Below are positions 34,535 to 45,954 of a DNA stretch of 64,000 nt, one piece after another. Origin of the DNA: Telmatactis stephensoni (Eukaryota; Cnidaria; Anthozoa; Actiniaria; Isophelliidae); the NCBI GenBank assembly GCA_029948255.1, contig JALIZF010001508.1:248001-312000 (forward strand), written 5' to 3'. Below the pieces are notes generated by a model. That model searched no databases. It was not told where the DNA came from and saw only the letters and a program-made list of their open reading frames with translations. Both the position numbers and the translations under genes were made by a program. Position 1 is the first letter of the stretch. Each line of letters opens with the position of its first letter.

Positions 34535-34640
34535 GATAAATACCGAGAAGTGAGGCTTTTAGCCATATACATCCCGAGGGCCGTAGGCCCGAGGGATGTA
34601 TATGGATAAAAGCCGAGCTTCGAGGTATTTATCTGCCTTA
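34535..34640. repeat. palindrome of about 105 bp
   Basis: AAGGGATAAATACCGAGAAG..AGCCATATACATCCC is mirrored by GGGATGTATATGGATAAAAG..CGAGGTATTTATCTGCCTT, with GAGGGCCGTAGGCCCGAG at the centre. Confidence 0.75.
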
Positions 34641-34814
34641 TTATATGATTGAGGAGGTTTTCACACAAAAGCAATTCAAAAATACAATCACTAATTAGAC
34701 CATTGTTACCAAATTCCCAGAAGGAAACCTTAAATAATTGTTTTTCAATTCTATTCAGAGAAACACTAACGAATTTCATGATAACACACAAAAGATTTTT
34801 TTGTTGAGAGTATT

Positions 34815-34900
34815 CCATCAGTTAGCTCAGTAGTATAGTGGTTAAAAGCGGGTATAGGAGTGCAGAATGTCTCGGGTTCAAATCTCAGTCATTTATCAAA
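34815..34900 (+). mobile_element. tRNA-like SINE head
   Basis: A box-like TTAGCTCAGTAGTATAGTGG and B box GGGTTCAAATCTC are present at SINE spacing. No acceptor stem pairs around them, so it is not a functional tRNA. Confidence 0.5.
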
Positions 34901-36044
34901 GACTTTTTTTCCACCAAAAATCGCTACTTAGTATATTTCTAAGAAAATCTCTAAGTCAGTTGGTGTCCACACATAAATCATCTAAGGAAGTATGGGACAA
35001 ATTATAAATTCAAGTGATGTATCTAGATAAATCCCGGGAATTATAAATTCAAGTGATTTATACAGATACATCCCGGAGAAGCTCTATATACAACCCTTGA
35101 ATATATAATCATCGTGAATTTAGTGATATAAAGTACTATGAATAACAAAGAAAACAGACTCAATCATATAATAAGAAGGGATATTGTTTTCAAACAGGCT
35201 TACACAAAGCATTATTAATGAACTGATTATAAGTAAATATATAAAATATTTCTTCCTTTGTAGCAGTACTATCCAAGACAAATGGGAATTTGATAAGCTC
35301 ATGGCTTACAGTCAAACCACGTCAAGCGTGCCCCGCTAGAGTCCATTATTGAGTATATTTTTGAAAATTTGATTCCATTCTTCAATTTGAACTTTCATTT
35401 TTAAAACGAAGATTTGAACATTCAAAACAAGAATAATTTGAAAACTCGATTGCTGATTGGATTAATAAAACAAGAGATTGTGGAATTATATAATACTATC
35501 GAGTGTTTTTGCAGAAAAAGCTAAATAAAGTATACAAGATGATCTCACCTTTCGCCATAGTGGCCGCCATCTTGAATCTGACGGGTTGCATGTGCTAATT
35601 CCTAATATGGATAGCCTATCCATATTAGGAAAAAAAAATGGGCGTATCCAGGGGAGGGTCCAGGGCACAGGCGGCCCAGCTACTTCTCCTGACAAAGGAT
35701 GTTTATTCTAATAATTTATTAAAAAGACAAAAAATGCGCGCGTTTGTTCCAGGTTTAAGGTTGGTGCCTACTAATGGGAAGGTAATTTTTTTGGCAAAAA
35801 ACCACATGGGTATCAAAGAGCCCATCATAGGGAGCTAGAATCCAAGGAAAAAATTGGGGGTCACCGTGCATATTAATGAGTTACACGCCATCAAATGTTG
35901 CAAAATCTGCCTATTCTTGAGGCCCAAAGAAAAAATCATAAATACCCCAGATTTTGAAAAAATGTCAAACTTTTTTTACTAAAACGTTTACAACACAATT
36001 CTCTTACTTGTCAATGCCATAAGAAATATGAAAAACCAGAATAA

Positions 36045-36350
36045 CAATTTTTTTCAATGACTTTTTACTAGTTTTAGACCTGTTTTGGTTCATGACCGCC
36101 AAATGAAAAGTCCAATTTTTGCAATCAAGTTTCAATTTTAAATTCATAAAAGTATTTTAAAATAGTAGGTTAATCTCCACTTTACAATTTACAGAAATAA
36201 AAAATAGGGGTATCCGTGCGATTTAGAAAGTTATTTGCCGATAAACGCGCGAAAACTGATCAGAATTCGCGAAAATGATCAAAAATTCCCTAGCCCTCCC
36301 CGGAAAGTAGAGCGAATTACAATGCATTGTGGGAAATTTTCAAGATGGCG
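36045..36350 (+). repeat. dispersed repeat, copy 2
   Basis: Inverted-orientation partner of 7340-7660 (shared words include GGTTAATCTCCACTTTAC and GTTATTTGCCGATAAACG). Confidence 0.7.
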
Positions 36351-36595
36351 GCGAAAACAGATCGTTTCTGGTAGAAATGATAGTCAAAACAGGCGTTGTA
36401 ACTCGGGTTCTATTTATCAACTGTGAATTTCATTCAAACACAGGAGAGGCTAAATGGTTTTCCTTTAATCCTGTAAGTTTATTTTTTCAAAAAGTCGTAA
36501 AAAGGCCTTGCTTTTACGATTGCTTTACCGACAAAAATTCAGTGTTTTTGCATGCGCAGAAAGCAGTGCGCGCGGACAATAGTAGGCACCAACCT

Positions 36596-36894
36596 TAATT
36601 TGCTTGGCGCGCGCTTGTTATGCATGGGTTTCCTGTGGTAATATCGCGCGCTTGCTGTGAATGGGTTTCCTGTGGCGATCCCGCGGGACAATGCGTAGTT
36701 TGCGTAGTTTGCGTAGTTTGCGTAGTTTGCGTAGTTTGCGTAGTTTGCGTAGTTTGCTCACAAAGTAGCTTTGTCCCGCGGGATCGCCACAGGAAACCCA
36801 TTCACAACAAGCGCGCGCTCGTCCCGTGGGCAATATCGGGAGGATATTACCACAGGAAACCCATGCATAACAAGAGCGCGCGCGCCAAGCAAAT
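36596..36894. mobile_element. foldback with seven 9-bp core repeats
   Basis: AATTTGCTTGGCGCGCGCTT..GGGTTTCCTGTGG is mirrored at the right. An inner pair GGCGATCCCGCGGGACAA surrounds seven tandem TAGTTTGCG units (36693-36757). The word GGGTTTCCTGTGG with its mirror also forms hairpins at 49566-49601 and 59625-59660. Confidence 0.8.
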
Positions 36895-37011
36895 TAAAAC
36901 AAGCGCGCGCATTTTTTTGTCTTTTTAGCGTATCAATAAAATAGTAAATAAATTATTAAAATATACATCGTCAGGAGAAGTGGCTGGGCTGCCTGTGTCC
37001 AGGGTAGAGGT

Positions 37012-37214
37012 TATTTCGCGAGCTCCAGAACGACATTTCGCGTCAAAGGACCCCATTATTAGAGCTAGATTTTAGGTTTTAGGGTTAGGTTTAGGGCTAG
37101 GTTAGGGGTAGACCCTATCCAAGTCCCTAGCCCTAAACCTAACCTTTATCTAGCCCTAATAACGGGACGTTTTGATGCGAAATGTCGTTCTGAAGCTCGC
37201 GAAATAACCTCTAC
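37012..37214. mobile_element. TA-type MITE
   Basis: TAGAGGTTATTTCGCGAGCT is mirrored by AGCTCGCGAAATAACCTCTA. The arms continue through AGAACGACATTTCGCGTC. The interior has telomere-like TTAGGGTTAGG words mirrored by CCTAGCCCTAAACC. A flanking TA fits mariner-type insertion. Confidence 0.8.
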
Positions 37215-37636
37215 CAGGGTCCAGGGCGCTTGGGAGGGTCACAGGGTGCCCGTGACCACCCTTTCTAAGCCAAAAAGTGTAAAAAAGAACAAATCTGACC
37301 GGAGATGCAGAGTGTGAGGATTTATTTAGACTAAAATGATATGTTATTAAACGGTTGTCATCCTTTCACACTGGGCGTTAACTTAAGGAAATCAGTTTTC
37401 GCGCCTCTCTGAGTCGTCTTTTCGTTTCGTTTCAAATCGAAATTATGCATTGGGCTTCCTGATCAAAACGTTCCATATATGGCAATGCACAGAACGATTT
37501 TTGTTTCAGTTGGTGTACGGTTCGGTCCCCCTCTATCGACCATGATCCTTTGCGCTAAAATAATAGATTGCTATGACGTCATTGTGACAATTTGGTATGT
37601 AAGGACCCCCCTATGAAAAATCCTGGATACGCCCCT

Positions 37637-38369
37637 GGATAATATGATAATGTCAATAAAATAACATTTCATTTTATTGTTTTACGCTTTTGTTAAGAAA
37701 ACGTCAAATAGCTCACACACTTGAATCATTTGGTGAAAAACGCACTTCCAGAGGTCTCATTGAAAAAATATTACGTTCTCAATCGTAACCTTTTTCATAC
37801 TTTTCATACTTCAATTTGTTCTCGTGGAGAGATATTTTATAATACATCCTCCGATTAAATTTGGCTAAAAAGACACTTTGCGGGAGAAGGCTGGTGTGAT
37901 TTGCAAATATCACTTTATCGCTCCAAAGTTCCGAAAATATTCCGAATTGCATTTTTAACGTTTTCACCCGTGATTTGAATGAAAACGCTCACAAATTTAA
38001 TGTCGCGATTGTGTTTTTGAAAACCTGCACAGAAAGAGCGCGATCCTCTCCTCACTTCTCCTTTCCTTTCCTATCTTTCATTGCATTTCATCCCATTTTT
38101 ATTCTGTTCTGTTCTTTTCTGTTCCGCTCTGTTCTATTCTATAAGAGATCAGTAGAACATTTTTTTTCGAGCCCATCAAATTTACGATACGCATACGTGG
38201 AATAATCGGGTAATTAATCAGCGATAAAGCAGCTACATTTGAATTACAGCACTAGTTTGTACCAATCTAATTTTTATTTTTTATTTTATTTTTACAAATT
38301 GATTAATTGACTATTAGAGAGACCAATACTATTTTGTGTTTCCCTGCACATATTATATTTCAATTTGGC
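37637..38369. other. intergenic, no gene seen
   Basis: No supported gene. A TTCTGTTCTGTTC-rich patch occurs at 38099-38140. Confidence 0.45.
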
Positions 38370-39075
38370 ATGTTTACATTTGGTATGCATACGTACCATT
38401 TCTTCGTTCGAAATTCGAAGGCTCAAGCGAAATTCCACGCAACTAAAAGCCTGGGCACTAGAGGCCTTGAGACGTAGCTTAAGGGACGCGCGTTTCTTGT
38501 TGCTGCACGCCTCTGCACTTTTTCCAGTTCGTCAATTAGATTATAAGTGTAGGGGTCTCATGCCTGGCTAGCATACTCGAGAAGTGGTCGTACGAGGCCA
38601 ACGTAAGCTGCTTCCTTGACATCTCGGTTGCATGAAGATAAATTGCGTCTAAGGAGGCCAAGAAGCTTATTTGCTCGGCAAGTTATATCGGTCATGTGAC
38701 GGTCCTACCGCAGATCTTCAGTTATAGTAACTCCTGGGTACTTAGTATGTGCTACAGAGTCCAGAGGAATTTCGTTCATTGTGTAGAGATGCTTGATTTT
38801 ATTGCGTGTTTTTCTCGTAATTCGCATAATTTTACATTTGGAGACTTCAAATTTCATGTTCCACCTTTTTGCCCAATTTCCAAGACGAGAAATGTCCTCC
38901 TGAAGTTTATCACAGTCCTGTGTGCACCGGATGGGCCTATAGCAGACGCAATTATCGGCAAATAGGTAGATGTCAGGGTCGATCCCTTCGATGATGTCGT
39001 TGATGAATACGTTAAATAACACGGGACCCAAGATCGTCCCCTAGCTGGTGGACGCCAGAAGTAACTGGAATCCAA
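38370..39075 (-). mobile_element. degenerate LINE reverse-transcriptase fragment
   Basis: On the minus strand, MGPVLFNVFINDIIEGI and LFADNCVCY keep the order of the B and C boxes of reverse transcriptases, but the second catalytic Asp is Asn (FADN). The frame continues to about 38705 and then shifts. Downstream pieces (NKLLGLLRRNLSSCNRDVK, ELEKVQRRAA) recall the tail of the same enzyme class. It is a dead fragment. Confidence 0.75.
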
Positions 39076-39411
39076 CGGGATTTAGAGCCCTTTACTACGA
39101 CGCGCTAATAACGTTGATTGTAATTGCAAATTGCAGATTTTCAAATTTGCAAATCTTTCTAGATACTATATATACGTTTTTGGGCTTATAATTTACGAAA
39201 TTTCGCCGTTTTGGGGCTTATAATTCACGACATTTCGCCTTGAGTAGAGCTGAGAAATCGAAGACCGACTGAGCCGTAAACGAGGTCTGATCATTTTGAG
39301 AAAGTAACCGAAAGTTCTATATATCATCCACATATCGACACATAACTCCTTGGTGGTGGAACTTTAAGAGAGACGATATTGGGTTCCGATCAGCACCACA
39401 CATAAAATCTT

Positions 39412-39513
39412 TTGAAAGTTTTGAATTCAGAGCTTTCGACTCCCATCCCAGAGTTTTTGTCAGTCACGTGAATTGACTCTCGGATGGGAGTCGAAAGCTC
39501 TGAATTCAAAACT
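39412..39513. repeat. hairpin of about 100 bp
   Basis: GAATTCAGAGCTTTCGACTCCCAT is mirrored by ATGGGAGTCGAAAGCTCTGAATTC. It lies about 220 bp upstream of the creatine kinase start codon. Confidence 0.75.
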
Positions 39514-39659
39514 TAATTTCAAAATATTGTTGGCGAATAAAAGAATACCTTACTATTCGTACTAGATTGATATTGTGTAAAAGTTAGAGGTTAATTAGTT
39601 TCATTGCTTTTGTCCAGCGGAAATTAAACATTAAATTAAGATATTAATTAATGAACGAA

Positions 39660-39667
39660 TGACGTCA
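39660..39667. promoter_or_regulatory. CRE-like palindrome upstream of creatine kinase
   Basis: A perfect TGACGTCA lies 69 bp before the creatine kinase ATG, in an otherwise AT-rich upstream stretch. CREB/ATF factors bind this sequence. Regulation of this gene by it is inference. Similar TGACGTC words occur in nearby repeats, so chance or repeat origin is possible. Confidence 0.4.
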
Positions 39668-39735
39668 TAATTCCAAACAATAATTAACCCAATTATCAGT
39701 AAATTACTTCAGCTCGAGGCGTCAATCTGAGAAAC

Positions 39736-40333
39736 ATGGCATCATTTTTCGGTTTAAGCCGTGCTCGTCTTTCGGCCGTTGCTACGATTGGCGTTGGGGC
39801 AGCTGCAATAGCTGGGTTACTGGCCACTAAATATAATGTGGCGGCTCGCGATGGAAGCAGGCGAGCATATGAAAAATTTTCAGCCATGGCCGACTATCCA
39901 GATTTGAGGCATCACAACAACCTCATGGCCAAGCACCTTACCCCGCGTGTTTATTCCAAGTTGCGGGATAAGGCCACTCCCTCTGGGTTTTCCCTGGATC
40001 AAGCTATTCAAACAGGAGTTGACAATCCAGGCCATCCCTTTATCAGTACTGTAGGGTTGGTAGCCGGCGATGAGGAGTCGTACGACGTTTTTGCAGATCT
40101 CTTTGACCCTGTAATTGAAGAGAGACACGGCGGCTTCAAGAAGAGCGATAAGCATAGAACTGATTTGGATCCTTCCAAAATCCGAGGTGGAAAATTTGAC
40201 GAAAAGTATGTTTTATCATCTCGTGTGCGAACTGGTCGATCCATCCGAGGATTTAGCCTTCCTCCCCATTGCACGCGAGCTGAGAGGAGGGAAGTTGAAC
40301 GCATAGTGAGTGATGCTTTGGATGGACTGAAAG
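39736..40333 (+). CDS. creatine kinase exon 1
   Basis: It encodes the presequence, the N-terminal ATP-guanido kinase domain and the start of the catalytic domain ([15 protein letters not shown] region through [12 protein letters not shown]). The context of the ATG (GAAACATGG) is good, and it is the first Met after an in-frame stop upstream. The exon ends in phase 1 at a GTGCGT donor. Confidence 0.96.
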
Positions 40334-43300
40334 GTGCGTAGAATTTCTATACTAAGTCGATCTTTATGTTTACCTATTACCTAAATAATAATTATAACTG
40401 ACGAAAATAGTAACGTGAAAAAATGTGTAAGCTTTTCGTTGAACGAAATGTTTCGCCAAGAGTTCTACATTCAAGATTAACCCAAAAATATGTCTCTCAA
40501 AGCGTAAAACACATCAGAATTATTGAGGGATGTGGTCGCATATATCATACTATTGGATCCGACTTTTCAGCGAGAAAATAAAGTTGTTATTTTATGAAAT
40601 TATCATGATCAAGAGACCGTAATACTAAGAGAGCGAAACTCAGTATTGATGTCTGTGCGATGTTCGTGGCGGCTCCCGTCCGCGCGCACGTCAAAAATCA
40701 AATTCCATTGTGTAAGATCGAGCCTTGCGCGCGCGATGGCAAAAAATAGTCTTAGTCGTTGCCAACATCGCACAGACATCAATACTAGCTGAGTTTCGCT
40801 CACTTAGGGGCTGTTTTTATAGATCGAGGCGAGCAAAAACTAAAATTGTTCGTGTAGCCACGGTTTTATTTCTCAAATCTTTTTATTTGGTTTTCATAAA
40901 CAACATACAATCAAGAGAGCATAAATAAGAGAGGGAAACTTGTTAATTTCCGGACCCAGAGAACCGTTTAGTGCAGACTTGAGTTTTCAACATATAACTT
41001 ATATAATCCGGCCCTAAGTGGGTGATTCCACGCCGATTCTCCCTCCTCGATAGATTCGATAGCCAATCAGCGTGTGAGTTTTATATGATCTATGGGATTC
41101 TATTAAATATTGATACAATACGGGAACGAGAGCACATAACTGTACACGAGATATTACATGTTGAATTTAATTTGGAAAGTCAACTAGAATTTTAACATTG
41201 AGATATGGGGTTGACAACAGTAGTGAAGGATAGATTTTTCAGAATGTTTAGGTAAACTGGATTCCCAGACAACCGAAGAAAAGTGTTATTTTCAATTCTA
41301 AGTTTCAATTTAAACGTTTTTATAACTTATGATGATTTTTTTTGTCGTTTACGTACTGTGAAAACGATATTCGATTCCCGATCTATAGCTCATTGAAGTT
41401 TGAAATCTGGGTTCAAAACTAGGCTGGTGCCATGGGTGGCGTAGTGGTTAAGCCACTCGCCTGCCTCTCACTGCTGTGGTCCGGTGTTCGAGTCTCGACT
41501 CGGACGCTGGATCATATGTGAGTTGAGTTTGTTTGATGTGTTGTTCTCTCCCATGTCACGAGAGTCTTTTTGTCCGGGTTCTCCGGTTTTTCCTCCCTCA
41601 GCAAAAAAACAAACAAACAAAAACAAACAAACAAACAAACAAACAAAAACGTGAGTTGAGTGTTGTATGTAGAGTATATCGAATGTAGTGTTAGCGAGTG
41701 TGAATGAGTCTCGGAGATATCAGCAGCTGTTACTCTGAAATCCGAGGATAAACCAAAAGATTTGGTTTGAAGCTAAACTAAGACAAATATCAGGTACGTG
41801 CGTAACCTTGAAAGAAGAGAGAAAGTGTGCGATGTTGCTGGAAATCGAACTCGGACCTCTTGCTTAATAGTTAGAAAGTTGTGCACTAACCAAGTCATGC
41901 TTGCTGCATCGATACTTTCCAATACAATATGTTTAACAAATCGATTCCACCTTTTTGTGCGTCTGTACTTATGCACAGATGACGTCAAAATGTAGTAAGA
42001 ACAAAAAGTACGCCACGAGACGAAGTCGAATGGCGTACTGTTGTTATCGTCATATTTTGACGTCTTCCGTGCATCTATTAGATTACAGACACACCAAAAA
42101 ATCGAATCTATTAGTTTTATATGCAATATTTATCGAAATATTTCAACCAATCACAGCGCGCGTAAGATTCTTTGACGTCATCAGTGCATGTGCGCTGTCA
42201 CCACGCACGGCTCTCGACCAATAACAGGGCGTGTAATATACCGATTATTATATAATGTATTACTAACAATGATGTTATCAATACCAGGTGATTTGTCTGG
42301 ACAATACTACCCACTAAATGGAATGTCAGAACAAGAACAACAGCAACTTATTGACGACCACTTTCTGTTCGACAAACCAGTCTCTCCTCTACTCACCTGT
42401 GCTGGGATGGCACGAGATTGGCCTGACGCTCGAGGGATCTGGCACAACTGCAACAAAAACTTCCTTGTTTGGGTCAACGAAGAAGATCACACGCGAGTTA
42501 TCTCTATGGAGAAGGGGGGTAACATGCGCGCTGTGTTCGATCGCTTCTGCAGAGGACTCAATGAAGTCGAACGTTTGATCAAAACGAAGAATCACGAGTA
42601 CATGTGGAATCAGCATCTGGGATACATATTGACCTGCCCCAGTAACCTTGGTACAGGACTTAGAGCTGGTGTCCACGTTAAGCTGCCTCACCTCGGAAAG
42701 GTACGCTATTTAGAAAAGGCGCATTTTCGAAAAATCAGATACCTGGAGGCATTTTGGGGTAGAGGCTGGTAACATAACTATTCTAAATTGATTTTTCATG
42801 CTGAATGCGAATATGACTGTTACCAAGACGTATTCTTTAATCTTATACGTGTAAATGACGTATTTTGTGAATTGCTACAGTCATTTCATACTAACGGCTT
42901 TTTCATGTAATTCCAAAAGTTCTCAAACTTAAAAACAATTACCATAGCTGGAAAGAGTATATCAAAATCAGTAAAACTGTGAAGTTTGAAGGATATCAGT
43001 TGAAAAATCAAGGAGATACGAATTTTCAAAAAACGAAATTTTGTATGAAAACACTTACAGTTATGCAAGAGATACAAACAAATTTCGATTTTGGAAAATT
43101 CGTATCTCCTGGATTTTTCAACTGATATCCTTCAAACTTCACAGTTTTACTGATTTTGATATGCTCTTTCCAGCCATGGTAATTGTTTTTAAGTTTGGGA
43201 ACTTTTAGAATTACATGAAAAAGCCGTTAGTATGAAATGACTGTAGCAATTCACAAAATACGTCATTCACAGTATAAGATTGCAGAATACGTCTTGGTAA

Positions 43301-44907
43301 CAGTCATATTCGGATTCAGCATGAAAAATTAGTTTAGAATAGTTATGTTACAAGCCTCTACCCCAAAATGCCTTCTGCACTTTTTGTGATCGACTTCTTC
43401 AGTTTTGCGCCTTGTCCAATTTCCAGTGAGAAATGTCCATGTATTCATTCTTTTTCAGTGTCCACTGTACGCCTTTTTTAATGATTTTGCATTGAAAGTT
43501 GGATCGCGTTTAGTTTTGCTGACGTAGGCTACCTGAACGTACAAGGATTCTCATATTTTAGATGATACACTTGGTGTATACACCAAGTACTTCACATGTT
43601 TTTCTCGGATTCTCCGCATCGCCACCCCAGCGAAGGAAAAACTTGACGGTCTCCGGATATTTCTTGATGCATGAACCCATCAAGTGACACTTTTCAAGTT
43701 ACACTAAGATTCAGTAGAGTTACAATATAACCGTTTGAATAGTGCCATTTCATGGGGTCATACATTAAGTAGTAACCCGGCCTCTGTAATTCTTTAGGAT
43801 GAGCGCACGTGCGCCGTGACGGGGTAGCGCAACTTCATTTTCGCGCCAAATTCTTGACGTATTGCGCCATAGTTTACAATTTTCTCGAATAGATCATAAT
43901 CTGTACATCTAGAAATGTGGATGTGGACATCTCGCGGGTGTACAGCTGTTACCTTCTCTTTCACCGCGAAGAAAACAGAAAAGTAATTAACCTCTGCTCG
44001 CAGGACACATGGTAGTCTCCTTGGCAGCCCTTTTAAGGCCCGTCACACAACGCGTTGCGTGACATGGACACGCCCGTACGCTCTGAGAAAAACGTTGAAA
44101 AAGGGGGCAGCTTCCAAAATTCATATGTGTGCTATCATATCACATGGCTTTTTCAACGTTTTTCTTAAGAGCATACGGGCGCGTTGCGTTGCGTGACGGT
44201 CCTTAAGTCCACCAATGCAACAACAACGTTGCACGCAACAGTTTCAGGTTTAGAATCAAGTTTTTCTTCTATAGAAAACTTTCTGCAACTTTACAGAATT
44301 GCTGCAGGCGCGGTTTCACGGTCCGATTTTTTCTGCAACTCGTATCGCAATGGCACTGATTGTGAAATCAATTGCACGAACCATTCCAGCTTGCAACATA
44401 CCCTATTTCGCGCAACTCGAGACTAGTTACTGTAACCTGCAATGCATGGTTCTTCACGCTGCTTGTTTCACTCAAAGCCATTGCCAGACGGGTTGCAGAA
44501 ACGTTCATTCGTTCGTTCGTTCGTTCGTTCGTTCGTTCGTTCGTTCGTTCGTTCGTTCGTTCGTCATATTTTCAGAATTATCTACAGAAAGAAAATCGGT
44601 TTTTCCAATCATTTCCAAAACTCATTAAACTTGCTCTTCGTCAATGCCACACATAAAATTTCATTTTCATCTTGACTAGGATAAACGCCTTGACACCATC
44701 TTGGACAAGCTTCGCCTTCAAAAACGCGGGACGGGAGGAGTTGACACAGCGGCCGTTGGAGGCATCTTCGATATTTCTAACTCTGATCGTCTTGGTTTCT
44801 CTGAAGTTGAGTTGGTTCAAAAAGTGATCGACGGTGTCAACTTGTTGATCGAAATGGAGAAATCCATGGAGAAGGGAAAACCAATCGATCATCTGATACC
44901 CAAATAA
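39736..44907 (+). CDS. mitochondrial creatine kinase, three exons, complete
   Basis: Exons 39736-40333, 42288-42700 and 44680-44907 join in phase (1 then 0) into 412 aa, the usual length for mitochondrial creatine kinases. The enzyme transfers phosphate between ATP and creatine in the intermembrane space. The first about 45 residues are basic and hydrophobic, lack acidic residues at the start ([16 protein letters not shown]), and act as a presequence. Diagnostic blocks are [16 protein letters not shown] [60 protein letters not shown] (reactive Cys about residue 316) and [13 protein letters not shown]. Donors AAAG|GTGCGT and AAAG|GTACGC, acceptors ATACCAG|GTG and TGACTAG|GAT. Intron 1 and intron 2 hold inverted-repeat elements. 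Confidence 0.97.
40617..40808. mobile_element. MITE-like foldback in creatine kinase intron 1
   Basis: AGCGAAACTCAGTATTGATGTCTGTGCGATGTT is represented at the other end by AACATCGCACAGACATCAATACTAG and CTGAGTTTCGCT. The middle has mirrored CGCGCGC words. Confidence 0.8.
41435..41720 (+). mobile_element. SINE (family 2) in creatine kinase intron 1
   Basis: A box GTGGCGTAGTGGTTAAGCC and B box GGTGTTCGAGTCTCG form a tRNA-like head. The body has GTCCGGGTTCTCCGG, a poly-A/ACAAAC stretch and a tail ending GTGTTAGCGAGTGTGAATG. Fragments of the same family are at 14135 and, more loosely, 47331. Confidence 0.75.
41820..41905 (-). mobile_element. tRNA-like SINE head fragment
   Basis: The minus strand shows GACTTGGTTAGTGCACAAC (A box) and GGTCCGAGTTCGATTTCC (B box). 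It lies in creatine kinase intron 1. Confidence 0.55.
41930..42245. repeat. dispersed repeat with GACGTCA words, copy 1
   Basis: It includes GACGTCAAAATGTAGTAAGAAC, CGCCACGAGACGAAGT and CCAATCACAGCGCGCGTAAG. The same words, in inverted arrangement, occur at 45955-46445 beyond the gene. It reaches to within 45 bp of creatine kinase exon 2. Confidence 0.7.
42288..42700 (+). CDS. creatine kinase exon 2
   Basis: It starts in phase 1 after ATACCAG and ends in phase 0 at GTACGC. It carries the substrate-binding [40 protein letters not shown], and the reactive-Cys motif CPSNLGTG. Almost every residue follows the family pattern. Confidence 0.97.
42749..43372. mobile_element. palindromic foldback in creatine kinase intron 2, 624 bp
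   Basis: GGCATTTTGGGGTAGAGGCT is mirrored by AGCCTCTACCCCAAAATGCC. The arms of about 280 bp are near-identical (ACAGTCATTTCATACTAACGG and its complement, for example) and meet at a short loop near 43040-43085. It begins 48 bp after the splice donor. Confidence 0.88.
44037..44212. mobile_element. TTAA-bounded foldback in creatine kinase intron 2
   Basis: TTAA at 44033-44036 and 44213-44216 flanks GGCCCGTCACACAACGCG and CGCGTTGCGTTGCGTGACGGTCC. The arms carry the words AAAAACGTTGAAAAAG and CGTACGCTCT and their complements. Confidence 0.8.
44505..44562. repeat. TTCG microsatellite
   Basis: About fourteen tandem TTCG units end just before creatine kinase exon 3. Overlapping frames encoding SFVRSFVRS arise only from this repeat. 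Confidence 0.92.
44680..44907 (+). CDS. creatine kinase exon 3
   Basis: It begins after TTGACTAG in phase 0 with [20 protein letters not shown] and ends IDHLIPK then TAA. The flexible loop residues GTGGVDTAA are intact. Confidence 0.96.
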   Translation, partial: DKRLDTILDKLRLQKRGTGGVDTAAVGGIFDISNSDRLGFSEVELVQKVIDGVNLLIEMEKSMEKGKPIDHLIPK

Positions 44908-45032
44908 ATGCACCGCAAATCCTATATTCATTATCAAGTGTACAGTTGTAAATGGTGGCCTATAATTTGTACAGTGCATTACAGCGTGGATATTAACTGG
45001 AAGTTTTAGACACTTGTACAAAATGAGAACTA

Positions 45033-45038
45033 AATAAA
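45033..45038 (+). terminator. creatine kinase polyadenylation signal
   Basis: AATAAA lies 126 bp after the stop codon, followed by GCTGTAACCGG. It is the first canonical signal after the gene. Confidence 0.7.
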
Positions 45039-45379
45039 GCTGTAACCGGAATAGTCCAGTTTCCATTTGCTAGAGTCCGCTGAGCTTCTTGACAAAAGGC
45101 GCATCTATATATACAGGTTTAGCCTCCTTTTCAATAAAGACCCATGGGATTAAAATCAATTTAATTTCTGTATTGTTTTTAGTCAAACTGTTTTGCTTTT
45201 CTCGCTAGTTTTTTCGAATAATCTACCTTGGCTCGAGGCTAACCCTGTGCCAGTGCGTCTGTTAAGTTTTACAGCGGTATCAACAAACTTGAAAAAGGTC
45301 TATTGGATTAAAAGGCGCTCTTTTTGGCAGTTCACCACTAACTCCTTACATTGCTACTGGAGCAGACTTCGTAGAGCAG

Positions 45380-45620
45380 ATTTCGTATGAATGTGAAAGC
45401 GGCACCGCAGGAATTTCGAATGTTTTTATAGACAGCACAACACTGACGCGGCCACGGCACAGTGCGGTCCGTTTCATGCACACTCATACGAAATCTGCTC
45501 TTTGACTGTGAAAGGGACACGGTCACGGCACGACACGGTCACGAATTTCGAATGTTTTATACACCACGGACTGGCACGATCACGGCACGGTCAGTTTCAT
45601 ATCCCTACGTAAACCGCGCT
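45380..45620. repeat. dispersed repeat rich in CACGGCACGGTC words, copy 2
   Basis: It shares GAATTTCGAATGTTTTTAT, CGGCACCGCA and CGTTTCATGC/CATACGAAATC words with 16430-16566. Internal words are repeated two to three times and the ends are partly mirrored. Confidence 0.6.
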
Positions 45621-45954
45621 GTATCTCACGTTTCACGTTATAATTGAAACAAGACAGCGTTTACTCGAAGAACTTTCGATTTTCCTCGGTTGAGCATGTA
45701 CTGTAGAGCTGTCCGCAGTTTGTGCCGAACGAAAAAACTGCATTTTATATTATGATCCCGAGTAACAACTCGACGTCGTTTGCGGTACCCCCGAGTAATT
45801 AGCTCTAGAAAAAGAGCAATACGTTCAAAGGTTTTAAAGAAGTGTAATAGCATTTCATTAGCTCCTGTTATTTGTGAAGTATTCAGAAACTGTGAAATAC
45901 AATTTCAAGAGCCAGGTAGGTAGAAAAGGAAACTATTCAAAGCATAATGAGAGA

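Larger units (their letters stand above)
34372..35590. other. intergenic with a palindrome and a tRNA-like SINE head
   Basis: No gene seen. It contains the palindrome at 34535-34640, a tRNA-like head at 34815-34900 and a repeated block with TACATCCCGG words near 35020-35085. Confidence 0.5.
35640..37636. mobile_element. composite hAT-like element with nested foldbacks
   Basis: The left end GGGCGTATCCAGG and right end CCTGGATACGCCCCTG mirror each other and resemble the hAT ends at 29938/32136. Inside, 35655-35745 is mirrored by 36904-37010 (TCCTGAC..TTTATT and complement). A second pair, AAGGTTGGTGCCTACTA (35757) and its complement (36582), is nested within. Another palindrome is at 36596-36894. 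No transposase is visible, so it is a non-autonomous nest of insertions. Confidence 0.6.

Noticed and set aside
34815..34900. Possible tRNA gene
   Set aside because: A- and B-box-like words are present but no acceptor or anticodon stem can be drawn. A SINE head is more likely.
36595..36928. Frames with QTTQTTQTT, RKLRKLRKL and VCVVCVVC patterns
   Set aside because: They arise from the seven 9-bp core repeats of the foldback.
37060..37150. Telomere-like TTAGGG words
   Set aside because: They are imperfect, mirrored inside a MITE and only about 80 bp long, so they are not an interstitial telomere array.
44299..44675. Frames with SFVRSFVRS
   Set aside because: TTCG microsatellite translation, just before creatine kinase exon 3.
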